Shown piece after piece: positions 30,701 to 37,748 of a stretch of 64,000 nucleotides of DNA. The notes below the pieces were generated by a model. That model was not told the DNA's origin. It worked only from the letters and a program-made list of their open reading frames with translations, and ran no database searches. Source of the DNA: Cohnella faecalis. GTDB taxonomy: Bacteria; Bacillota; Bacilli; Paenibacillales; Paenibacillaceae. The stretch covers positions 1 to 64,000 of the forward strand of contig NZ_QXJM01000056.1 in NCBI RefSeq assembly GCF_003570905.1, in the 5' to 3' direction. Within the stretch, counting starts at the first letter, position 1. Each line of letters opens with the position of its first letter. A program made the position numbers and the translations under genes.

Positions 30701-32134
30701 GCTCCAAGCGTACCAACGAACGTAACCGCGCAGGCGTCGACTGCTTCGACCGCAAACGTGAGCTGGAGCGCTTCGACGGACAACGTGGCGGTGACAGGCT
30801 ACGACGTCTACCGGAACGGAACAAAAGTCGGCTCGACGGCCTCGACATCGTATTTGGACACCGGATTGGCGGGAGGGACGGCGTATTCGTATACGGTGAA
30901 AGCCTACGATGCGGCGGGTAACAAATCTGATTTGAGCACTCCTCCGGCTATTGCTACGACTTCGGCGGGCAACAACGTCACGATTTACTACAAGCAAGGA
31001 TACACCACGCCTTACATTCACTACAGACCGGCGGGAGGAACGTGGACGACCTCTCCTGGAACGGCCATACCGGTATCCGAGATTCCGGGCTACAACAAGA
31101 TTACGATTAACTTAGGCTCGGCCAGTCAGCTCGAAGCTTGCTTCAACAACGGAAGCGGCACGTGGGACAGCAACAACGGAGCGAATTATTTGTTCGGAGT
31201 TGGGGTGTGGACGTATACGCCGACCGGCAATATCGTATCGGGTCCTCCTCCGATTCCGGAATCGGATCCGCCAACCGTACCGCAGAACGTCTCGGCGCAA
31301 GCGGTGTCCGCCGGATCGATCAGCTTGACGTGGACCGCGTCGACGGATAATGTCGGGGTAGCTGGGTACGAGGTGTACCGGGGAGCTACGCTTGCGGGAA
31401 CGGCGACGGGAACGACGTTCACCGACAGCGGCTTGTCGCCGGCAACCGCGTACAGCTATACGGTAAAAGCGTACGACGCGGCAGGCAATCGTTCGGCCGC
31501 AAGCTCGCCTCCGGCAACGGCGACGACGCAAGCTGGCAATGCCGTCACCATCTATTACAAGAACGCGTCGTTTACGAGCACCAATATCCATTACAAACTG
31601 GACGGTTCGACGACTTGGACAGCGCTGCCCGGAGTCGCCATGCAGCCTTCGACTTATTCGGGCTACAAGACGGTTACGATTCAGCTTGGCAGCGCGGCCG
31701 GTTTGACCGCGGCGTTCAATAACGGCAGCGGCACTTGGGACAGCAACGGTGGCAATAATTATCATTTTGCGGCGGGCGAATGGACGCTCGTCAACGGGAC
31801 GATAACTTCCGGCGTTCCCCAGCCGGACAGCGTCACCTTCCGGGTGACGGTTCCCGCATCGACACCGGCCGCCGGTCCTGTCTACTTGACAGGCTCGTTC
31901 AACAGCTGGAATGCAGCCGATCCGGCGTACCAGCTGACGAAGGGTACGGATGGCGTTTATTCGATCACTTTAAGCTTGCCGGCGGGTACGGCTATTCAAT
32001 ATAAGCTTACCCGAGGCAGCTGGGCGACCGTGGAGGCGCAATCGAACGGCAGCGACATCGCCAACCGCACATTAACGCCTTCTGGAGGAGCGCAAACGGT
32101 GAGCTTGACGGTGGTTCGTTGGAAAGACCAATAG
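27701..32134 (+). CDS. Secreted modular alpha-amylase of the GH119 type (GH57-related)
   Basis: A 1477-residue secreted enzyme. The signal peptide ends near ASA-E (1-30). The catalytic region opens with HVYHNHMPNFWAFYD and carries GFFPTELGF with Glu230 and HDGDN with Asp372. This spacing agrees with the Glu231/Asp373 pair that I recall as predicted for the founding GH119 alpha-amylase (IgtZ). The catalytic and connecting part runs to ~800. The tail is FN3 (813-900), CBM25 (902-990), FN3 (999-1087), CBM25 (1089-1178), FN3 (1189-1277), CBM25 (1281-1370) and CBM20-like (1375-1477). It acts on starch together with the GH13 enzyme upstream. GH119 is a small family; GH57 is the alternative assignment. 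Confidence 0.85.
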   Translation: MFKSKWLAKTTAALAGALLVLQASVTPASAEIAAAHVYHNHMPNFWAFYDVNQYSSTSVGSPIRYTYDGDVIALKNNPPAGYTYFLPNGSPMPHDDLVSYYSHHAKKGAYLTWPWSVANDLRSSQPTAQMHVTMSGAVINNVNNIIQRGNVSDYNNPNWWQPWRTAYSNLITTNGKKTLDLIHFSGHHSMGPLTGNDYLLKDLIYQNVTLAQPYFLGTAFKSSKGFFPTELGFSERIIPVLDKLGIKWSVIGNNHFSRTLKDYPLLNSPGTDTMVSPPNRADLQNTSTVGSWVNQNMTNEQQVVYNKYPFASTPHWVRYVDPATGAESKLVGVPVAQAESWEEGFMGSTKATALKPFEGLTAQKQFFVIAHDGDNNMGRAGSEETWRNAANVTYTDSGVKGMGIDEYLIGNTPAASDVVHVQDGSWIDTRDSSSDPTWYHWHLPFGIWKSQFSSFNQVNQTSLAPKKNLSGIDDGMTVSFEKGYHYLERNFALLQAALNYAKTAEQIWLDDHLNYWHPSTPQENEITYPGNQLNPWMLSYPVKGDPNNDYAGGANPAELAWYFLLPALDSGFGYYDENVDDNVKPTLSFNQSLYFSKPYVQQKLAKDKTGPSVWWPQRYPYNPGSANVSKAEGWTLHHFDNSFAIYSYAYDTSGIQNIKVKVRAHTSKQADASDNTFKVYDPAAMQAAGVQGIDPTKVGAWTEYPMNVRDLTPDINGVDWQPSGKATMAKVPAQEIGNLYYSYINNYRDQLLDYYIEATDSKGNVTRSDIQQVYVGAGKYNLVNGKYVEDINGTVTGTHPFITDQPDIPDDESPSVPTDVAAQTLNASSIKVTWTASTDNVGVKGYEVYRNGTKVGTTASTTYTDNGLASSTTYSYTVKAYDAKNNFSSLSAPPATATTPAGNNVTIYYKRGFATPYIHYRPAGGTWTTSPGTAIPESEVAGYNKITVSIGSATQLEACFNNGSGTWDSNNGSNYLFGVGTWTYTPTGNIVAGAPIVDTEAPSVPTNVTAQASTASTANVSWSASTDNVAVTGYDVYRNGTKVGSTASTSYLDTGLAGGTAYSYTVKAYDAAGNKSDLSTPPAIATTSAGNNVTIYYKQGYTTPYIHYRPAGGTWTTSPGTAIPVSEIPGYNKITINLGSASQLEACFNNGSGTWDSNNGANYLFGVGVWTYTPTGNIVSGPPPIPESDPPTVPQNVSAQAVSAGSISLTWTASTDNVGVAGYEVYRGATLAGTATGTTFTDSGLSPATAYSYTVKAYDAAGNRSAASSPPATATTQAGNAVTIYYKNASFTSTNIHYKLDGSTTWTALPGVAMQPSTYSGYKTVTIQLGSAAGLTAAFNNGSGTWDSNGGNNYHFAAGEWTLVNGTITSGVPQPDSVTFRVTVPASTPAAGPVYLTGSFNSWNAADPAYQLTKGTDGVYSITLSLPAGTAIQYKLTRGSWATVEAQSNGSDIANRTLTPSGGAQTVSLTVVRWKDQ

Positions 32135-32145
32135 AATAGAACGGA

Positions 32146-32194
32146 AGAGGGAGTCCTCCCGGGTCGCGAAGACCGGGGGGACTCCCTCTTTATT
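32146..32194. terminator. Bidirectional terminator between GH119 and lacI-type gene
   Basis: The long hairpin AGAGGGAGTCCTCCC... / ...GGGGGGACTCCCTCT is followed by TTTATTT, between convergent genes. Its stem is long and GC-rich. Confidence 0.85.
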
Positions 32195-32213
32195 TATAGC
32201 GATTGACGTTCCG

Positions 32214-33233
32214 TCAGGCGCGTGCAGTCGACTCTCGGACAATAAGCTCCGGCTGCAGCAGCAGGTTGCGGCGCGGAAGCTCGGGATAGGAGATCCGCTC
32301 GATCAGCATGTCGGCAGCGGCTGAACCGAGCTTGAACGTATCGATCAACAGGCTCGTAAGAGGCGGACTCGTATGCGGGGAGAACGGGAAATCGTCGAAA
32401 GTGGCGATGCCAAGCTCGTTCGGAATTTGGACACCGGCTTCCTTGGCGGCTCGCAAAGCTCCGAACGCAACTTGGTTGCTCATACATACGATCGCGTCCG
32501 GCCGTTCGCCGGGGGCTGATCGGAGCATGGAGAGAACCGATTCGTAGCCATGGCTGTCGTCGGCAATCCCGTGGAACGTTCGTTCGGCGCTAATCGGCAG
32601 TCCGGCTGCGCGAAGTGAATCCGAGTAGCCGCGATGCCGATTCTCGAACAAACGCTCCTCTCGTTCCCCACCTATGAAAGCGATGTCCCGATACCCTTGC
32701 TCGAGCAAATGACCGGTCAGCATACGCCCGCCCTCTGCGTTGTCGAAGTCGACCCATGAGACGGGAAATGCATCGTATTCGCCCATCAATACGAACGGAA
32801 AGCGGAGCTCCTCCAGCTTGGCCGCGGCCTCATTCGTCAAGTTGGCGTTGTTCCCGATAAGGCCGTCGATACGTCGGCTTAGAACGAGCCGTTTTAGAAA
32901 ATGCCGATCGGGATCGTTGTGATGGACGTTGGCCATCGTCATTTCATATTTGAGCGGACCGATGACGCTTTCGATTCCGACCATAATGTTATAGAAGAAG
33001 GGGTCCAAGTAATCTTTGTCTTGCGACATATCGAACAGTAGTCCGATATTGAAGCTGCTTTGCTTCGCCAGCCTCGTCGCGATGCTGCTGGGGGTGAAGT
33101 TCATTTCCTTCATGATTTCGCGAATCTTTCGCTTCGTTTCTCCCGAAATTTTCGGGGAGTCGTTAATAACTTTCGACACGGTGGATTTGGCTACGTTGGC
33201 CGCATTCGCAATGTCCTGGATGGTGATCTTCAT
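32214..33233 (-). CDS. LacI-family repressor, probable regulator of the amylase locus
   Basis: A 339-residue LacI/GalR repressor. The N-terminal helix-turn-helix (residues 1-50) reads ITIQDIANAANVAKSTVSKV, with the hinge at ~50-60. A periplasmic-binding-like sugar-sensing core follows (60-335). It is convergent with the amylases. Its own promoter carries the same AAACCGGTTT core found before the GH13 gene, so it probably controls itself and starch use, with a maltose-type inducer as a guess from context (MalR-like). No GGAGG is visible immediately ahead of the ATG; the weak AAAGGGT fits best. Confidence 0.9.
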   Translation of the reverse strand: MKITIQDIANAANVAKSTVSKVINDSPKISGETKRKIREIMKEMNFTPSSIATRLAKQSSFNIGLLFDMSQDKDYLDPFFYNIMVGIESVIGPLKYEMTMANVHHNDPDRHFLKRLVLSRRIDGLIGNNANLTNEAAAKLEELRFPFVLMGEYDAFPVSWVDFDNAEGGRMLTGHLLEQGYRDIAFIGGEREERLFENRHRGYSDSLRAAGLPISAERTFHGIADDSHGYESVLSMLRSAPGERPDAIVCMSNQVAFGALRAAKEAGVQIPNELGIATFDDFPFSPHTSPPLTSLLIDTFKLGSAAADMLIERISYPELPRRNLLLQPELIVRESTARA

Positions 33234-33261
33234 AGGTTGTACCCTTTCGTCGATAAAGGTT

Positions 33262-33277
33262 GGAAAACCGGTTTCCC
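33262..33277. promoter_or_regulatory. LacI-family operator of the lacI-type gene (autoregulation)
   Basis: GGAAAACCGGTTTCCC contains the palindromic core AAACCGGTTT with near-symmetric GGAA/TTCCC flanks, closely matching 24125-24140. It lies 8-23 bases downstream of the -10 of the minus-strand promoter. Confidence 0.8.
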
Positions 33278-33284
33278 TGTATTA

Positions 33285-33313
33285 ACTATATATCAAGCGA
33301 TACGATGGGTAAA
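33285..33313 (-). promoter_or_regulatory. Promoter of the lacI-type gene
   Basis: On the minus strand, -35 TTTACC (33308-33313) and -10 TATAGT (33285-33290) have a 17-base spacer. The start point would fall in the operator. Confidence 0.55.
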
Positions 33314-33486
33314 CAGATAAAACGGAAATTCGACCATTTATTTAACAATATCGTGGGATCTAAGTAAGAAAATGGGTATAATTTGCGAATAGTCGGACCG
33401 TCGGGAGGCTGGAACGCAACAACGGAATTCGCGAAAATAAGGTACAATGTCCTACTGCTGCGCGTCGAAAGGCTCTTTATGAAAGT

Positions 33487-35577
33487 ATGGTACCGCGTCC
33501 CACTGATGAGTGTCCGAACACTTCAATCGCCGAAAGTATGGTACGTCGTCCCACTGATGAGCGTCCGAACACTTCAATCGCTGAAAGTATGGTACGTCGT
33601 CCCACTGATGAGCGTCCGAACACACCAACCGCCGAAAGTGTGGTACGTCGTCCCACTGATGAGCGCCCCAGCTCACCAATCGCCGAAAGTATGGTACGTC
33701 GTCCTACTGATGAGCGTCCGAACACACCAATCGCCGAAAGTATGATACCGCGTCCCACTGATGAGTGTCCGAACACTTCAATCGCCGAAAGTATGGTACG
33801 TCGTCCCACTGATGAGCGTCCGAACACACCAACCGCCGAAAGTATGGTACCTCGTCCCACTGATGAGCGTCCGAACACACCAATCGCCGAAAGTATGGTA
33901 CCTCGTCCCACTGATGAGCGTCCGAACACACCAATCGCCGAAAGTATGGTACCTCGTCCCACTGATGAGCGTCCGAACACTTCAATCGCCGAAAGTATGG
34001 TACGTCGTCCCACTGATGAGCGTCCCAGCTCACCAATCGCCGAAAGTATGGTACCTCGTCCCACTGATGAGCGTCCGAACACTTCAATCGCCGAAAGTAT
34101 GGTACGTCGTCCCACTGATGAGAGTCCCAGCTCACCAATCGCAGAAAGTATGGTACGTCGTCCCACTGATGAGCGTCCCAGCTCACCAATCGCCGAAAGT
34201 ATGGTACCGCGTCCCACTGATGAGTGTCCGAACACTTCAATCACCGAAAGTATGGTACGTCGTCCCACTGATGAGCGTCCCAGCTCACCAATCGCCGAAA
34301 GTATGGTACCGCGTCCCACTGATGAGCGTCCGAACACTTCAATCGCCGAAAGTATGGTACCTCGTCCCACTGATGAGCGTCCGAACACACCAATCGCCGA
34401 AAGTATGGTACCGCGTCCCACTGATGAGCGTCCGAACACTTCAATCGCCGAAAGTATGGTGCGTCGTCCCACTGATGAGCGTCCGAACACTTCAATCGCC
34501 GAAAGTATGGTACGTCGTCCCACTGATGAGCGCCCCAGCTCACCAATCGCCGAAAGTATGGTACGTCGTCCCACTGATGAGCGTCCGAACACACCAACCG
34601 CCGAAAGTGTGGTACGTCGTCCCACTGATGAGCGTCCGAACACTTCAATCGCCGAAAGTATGGTACGTCGTCCCACTGATGAGCGTCCCAGCTCACCAAT
34701 CGCCGAAAGTGTGGTACGTCGTCCCACTGAAGAGCGTTCGAACACACCAATCGCCGAAAGTATGGTACCGCGTCCCACTGATGAGCGTCCGAACACACCA
34801 ATCGCCGAAAGTATGGTACGTCGTCCCACTGATGAGCGTCCGAACACTTCAATCGCCGAAAGTATGGTACCTCGTCCCACTGATGAGTGTCCGAACACTT
34901 CAATCGCCGAAAGTATGGTACCGCGTCCCACTGATGAGCGTCCCAGCTCACCAATCGCCGAAAGTATGGTACGTCGTCCCACTGAAGAGCGTCCGAACAC
35001 TTCAATCGCCGAAAGTATGGTACGTCGTCCCACTGATGAGCGTCCGAACACACCAATCGCCGAAAGTATGGTACCGCGTCCCACTGATGAGTGTCCGAAC
35101 ACTTCAATCGCCGAAAGTATGGTACGTCGTCCCACTGATGAGCGTCCGAACACACCAATCGCCGAAAGTATGGTACCTCGTCCCACTGATGAGCGTCCGA
35201 ACACTTCAATCGCCGAAAGTATGGTACGTCGTCCCACTGATGAGCGTCCCAGCTCACCAATCGCCGAAAGTATGGTACCGCGTCCCACTGATGAGCGTCC
35301 GAACACACCAATCGCCGAAAGTATGGTACCGCGTCCCACTGATGAGCGTCCGAACACTTCAATCGCCGAAAGTATGGTACCGCGTCCCACTGATGAGTGT
35401 CCGAACACTTCAATCGCCGAAAGTATGGTACGTCGTCCCACTGATGAGCGTCCGAACACGCCAATCGCCGAAAGTATTGTACCGCGTCCCACTGATGAGC
35501 GTCCGAACACACCAATCGCCGAAAGTATGGTATCTCGTCCCACTGATGAGCGTCCCAGCTCACCAATCGCCGAAAGT
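33487..35577. repeat. Minisatellite array 2: 41 tandem units of 51 bp
   Basis: Forty-one units of exactly 51 bp (unit start GAAAGTATGGTAC, middle CGTCCCACTGATGAGC, end CAATCGCC) are followed by a decayed partial unit to about 35600. The units vary at three main sites with few alleles: CG/GT/CT after GGTAC; C/T in GAGYGT; and CGAACACTTCA, CGAACACACCA or CCAGCTCACCA. Long frames are open on both strands (17-residue repeats), yet there is no ribosome site, signal peptide or plausible protein composition. There are no unique spacers, so it is not CRISPR. By eye it is not homologous to array 1, though the period is identical. Confidence 0.9.
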
Positions 35578-35683
35578 ATGGTACCTCGTCCCACTAATGC
35601 GCGCGCTTGCCTGAACAAACGACCCCGGCAGGAGGACGATACGGAGCCTTTTCATCCGAGGAAGCCGAGCAATAATTTCACTG

Positions 35684-35712
35684 TTGACAAGCATCGGTAT
35701 CCGTGATAAATT
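35684..35712 (+). promoter_or_regulatory. Promoter of tRNA-Leu
   Basis: TTGACA (35684-35689), a 17-base spacer and TAAATT (35707-35712), 38 bases upstream of the tRNA. The -35 is perfect; the -10 is an A/T-rich approximation. Confidence 0.65.
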
Positions 35713-35749
35713 ATGATTCTGTGGTGTTGCGAATAGCATTCATCCACTT

Positions 35750-35836
35750 GCGGTCGTGGCGGAATTGGCAGACGCGCTAGATTCAGGTTCTAGTGGTGTA
35801 ACAGCCGTGGAGGTTCGAGTCCTCTCGACCGCACCA
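35750..35836 (+). tRNA. tRNA-Leu (anticodon CAG)
   Basis: An 87-nt tRNA including encoded CCA. The acceptor stem pairs GCGGTCG with CGACCGC. The D-arm reads GGCGGAATTGGCAGACGC. The anticodon stem CTAGA/TCTAG encloses the loop TTCAGGT, giving anticodon CAG. A long variable arm (GTGTAACAGCC) is typical of leucine class II tRNAs. The T-arm holds GGTTCGAGTCC, and ACCA closes it. It decodes CUG. It has its own promoter and terminator, so it is a lone tRNA gene next to satellite array 2. Confidence 0.97.
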
Positions 35837-35849
35837 CCATACAAACCCG

Positions 35850-35884
35850 AGAAGCCTAGAGAACTAAGGCTTCTTTTCTTTTTG
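35850..35884 (+). terminator. Terminator of tRNA-Leu
   Basis: The hairpin AGAAGCCT / AGGCTTCT has a 9-base loop, followed by TTTCTTTTT. The 170 bases after it, up to 36058, show no gene. Confidence 0.85.
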
Positions 35885-36058
35885 CTTGATTAGAAATTTC
35901 ATCTCTTCGTTTGCAGTACCATTACTTCTCTGCTGTGAATGGCGTCAAGTCCGCGTATTGCTCCCGCGAGGCGATAAATCCGGACTTTCCGCCTAGCGTT
36001 ATATCCGCGTACGCTGTCCAGTCCCACATAGAACTGAAACATGACAAAGGAACTTCGC

Positions 36059-36096
36059 TTGACAATCGGGCATGTTATAACTACTATAGTTACAAC
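36059..36096 (+). promoter_or_regulatory. Promoter with overlapping palindromic operator of the Rrf2 gene
   Basis: The -35 box TTGACA (36059-36064), a 17-base spacer and -10 TACTAT (36082-36087). A 23-bp imperfect palindrome, GTTATAACTA-N3-TAGTTACAAC (36074-36096), covers the -10. Its reverse complement has the form GTTGTAA-N9-GTTATAA-like spacing that recurs before the NmrA-like gene. Confidence 0.75.
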
Positions 36097-36110
36097 GGGT
36101 GGTGATTTCA

Positions 36111-36566
36111 TTGAAACAAATCAGCAACCGGTTTTCCATAGCTGTCCATATTCTTTCCATGGTCGCTGTCATGCCTGCGAAGTGCACGGGCGATTTTATC
36201 GCGAGCAGTGTCAACACGAATCCGGTCATCGTAAGGCGCATTATGTCCATGCTGAAAAAAGCCGGGCTGATCAAGATTCGCCCGGGAGTTGGCGGTTCGA
36301 ACCTGTTAAAGGAGCCTGAGGACATCTCTCTTCTCGATGTTTATCGCGCGGTGGATGTGGTTGAGGACGGTCATATGTTTAATTTTCATAAGGACCCTAG
36401 TCAGGCGTGTCCCGTTGGGAAAACAATTGAACAAGTACTGCGTCGAGAATTAACGGAAGCGCAGAGCGCGATGGAGCAACGTTTGAGTCAGACGAGCATC
36501 CGTCAGGTGAACGAGCAGGTTCTTGCTGCAAGCGGACTCTCCGGTCACATGGACAGCAGTTTGTAA
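36111..36566 (+). CDS. Rrf2-family transcriptional regulator (YwnA-like)
   Basis: A winged-helix Rrf2-family regulator of about 151 residues. It begins LKQISNRFSIAVHIL and contains the recognition segment VNTNPVIVRRIMSMLKKAGL and the wing GVGGSNL. One Cys is present at the usual sensor region (QACPVGKTI) but the three-cysteine Fe-S set is absent, so it is of the YwnA/redox type rather than IscR. The TTG start at 36111 was chosen because GGTGGTGA sits 5 bases before it; an in-frame GTG at 36099 lies inside that site. Its promoter carries a palindrome shared with the next gene, which suggests autoregulation and control of the neighbour. Confidence 0.88.
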   Translation: MKQISNRFSIAVHILSMVAVMPAKCTGDFIASSVNTNPVIVRRIMSMLKKAGLIKIRPGVGGSNLLKEPEDISLLDVYRAVDVVEDGHMFNFHKDPSQACPVGKTIEQVLRRELTEAQSAMEQRLSQTSIRQVNEQVLAASGLSGHMDSSL

Positions 36567-36581
36567 AGGCAACCGGAACGA

Positions 36582-36608
36582 TAAAAAAGCTCATGATGAG
36601 CTTTTTTT
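36582..36608. terminator. Terminator between Rrf2 and NmrA-like genes
   Basis: A6 GCTCAT-g-ATGAGC T7 forms a compact hairpin with A and T tracts on both sides. Confidence 0.85.
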
Positions 36609-36617
36609 ACGGCCTGA

Positions 36618-36640
36618 GTTGTAATAGATTTGGTTATAAT
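36618..36640 (+). promoter_or_regulatory. Probable Rrf2 operator and -10 box before the NmrA-like gene
   Basis: GTTGTAA-N8/9-GTTATAA(T) with the same 23-base span as the reverse complement of 36074-36096; fifteen outer positions agree while the centre differs. A TATAAT at 36635-36640 lies within it, so binding would block the polymerase. Confidence 0.6.
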
Positions 36641-36720
36641 CATTGACGGAATCGTAGGCTAACCGACTTGGTAAGAGTGGAGAGCTCCATCTAAAAAATC
36701 TCGCTGGGAGGAACATGAAA

Positions 36721-37572
36721 ATGAAAATATTAGTAACTGGAGCAACGGGACAGTTGGGAGCCCTTGTGGTAGATAAGCTGTTGCAGACTGTTCCTGCTTC
36801 GGACTTGGCCATAAGCGTACGCAATCCGGAAAAGGCAGCTCATCTTCAGGAACGGGGCGTTGACGTTCGCCAAGCGGATTTCGAACAACCGGAGACGCTG
36901 GAGAAAGCATTTGCAGGCGTGGATCGTCTGCTGATCATCTCCACAGCGGGCGAGAATCGGATCGAACAGCACAAGGCAGCGGTAAACGCGGCCCAAAAAT
37001 CAGGGGTTAGCTTTATCGCCTACACCAGCGTGGTCAATGCGCAAGATAGCACTGCCGCTCTGGCTTCTGATCACCGCGAGACGGAAAATCTCATTCGCCA
37101 AACGGGTATCCCTTATTCTTTTCTGCGCAACAACTGGTACATTGAGAACGAAGCAGGCAGCATTCAAGCGGCGGCGCAAGGAGTTCCTTGGGTTCATGCC
37201 ATTGAGTCGGCTAAAGTAGGCTGGGCAACCCGTCTTGATTACGCTCACGCTGCCGCTGCAGTACTAACGCAAGAAGGACATGAGAATACGGTATACGAGC
37301 TTTCCGGTCAACTCCGCACAATGGACGAATTAATTGAAATTGTTAGCGAAGTGCTGGGCCGGGACGTTCAGGTGCAAAATGTGAGCGATGCGGCCTATTC
37401 CGACATCATGCGGGGCGCGGGGCTGCCGGACTTCCTTGTGGCGATTTTTACCGATATGCAAAAAGCCATTCGTCAAGGCGCATTGGCCATTGAGAGCAAG
37501 GACCTGGAAAAGCTTCTCGACCGGCCTGCTCAGCCGCTGGACGAAGCGATTCGCGCAATCGTCGGAAAGTAA
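36721..37572 (+). CDS. NmrA/QorB-like NAD(P)-binding oxidoreductase
   Basis: A 283-residue atypical SDR. It starts MKILVTGATGQLGALV (Rossmann loop GATGQLG), with SVRNPEKAAHL after beta-2 (NADPH-type Arg) and YTSVVNAQDS in the active-site region without a classical YxxxK. It resembles QorB-type quinone oxidoreductases and redox-sensing NmrA-like proteins. GGGAGG (36706-36711) gives better spacing to the ATG at 36721 than to the ATG at 36715. It probably detoxifies quinones or diamide-like electrophiles under the Rrf2 regulator next door. The substrate is not proven. Confidence 0.85.
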   Translation: MKILVTGATGQLGALVVDKLLQTVPASDLAISVRNPEKAAHLQERGVDVRQADFEQPETLEKAFAGVDRLLIISTAGENRIEQHKAAVNAAQKSGVSFIAYTSVVNAQDSTAALASDHRETENLIRQTGIPYSFLRNNWYIENEAGSIQAAAQGVPWVHAIESAKVGWATRLDYAHAAAAVLTQEGHENTVYELSGQLRTMDELIEIVSEVLGRDVQVQNVSDAAYSDIMRGAGLPDFLVAIFTDMQKAIRQGALAIESKDLEKLLDRPAQPLDEAIRAIVGK

Positions 37573-37613
37573 GCAATATGGATCAGGAATAGACGCATCT
37601 AATGGATTTAATG

Positions 37614-37655
37614 GCCCTCCCGCTGTAGAGATACTGGCGGGATGGGCCTTTTTTG
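37614..37655 (+). terminator. Terminator after the NmrA-like gene
   Basis: GGCCCTCCCGC pairs with GGCGGGATGGGCC around a 12-base loop, followed by T6. Confidence 0.85.
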
Positions 37656-37665
37656 CGGTCGAATT

Positions 37666-37690
37666 AAAGACAAATTAAAGATTTGTCTTT
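37666..37690 (+). promoter_or_regulatory. Perfect inverted repeat (operator candidate) ahead of the epimerase-sda operon
   Basis: AAAGACAAAT - TAAAG - ATTTGTCTTT is a perfect 10-bp inverted repeat with a 5-base centre. A TATAAA -10-like box follows at once (37692-37697), and the first ORF starts at 37749. A half-site-like AAGACAAAAT recurs near 41430, before the regulator gene at 41473. No T tract follows, so it is not a terminator. Confidence 0.7.
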
Positions 37691-37748
37691 ATATAAAGGC
37701 GTTAAGTATGATGAAGCTATCACCAAGAAGAAAGGCGAGGATAACCAA

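Noticed and set aside
24229..32134. Insertion sequence or phage genes
   Set aside because: I saw no transposase, integrase or terminal repeats here or elsewhere in the window.
33487..35577. CRISPR array
   Set aside because: There are no alternating repeats and unique spacers; units are contiguous and similar, and no cas genes are near.
33477..35706. Long open frames of about 600-740 codons across array 2 on both strands
   Set aside because: A 51-bp period keeps any stop-free frame open. There is no ribosome site, the frames overlap each other, and the translations are low-complexity repeats.
36126..36138. LacI-type operator AACCGGTTTTCC inside the Rrf2 gene
   Set aside because: It lies in coding sequence after the start codon and is only half matched; taken as chance.
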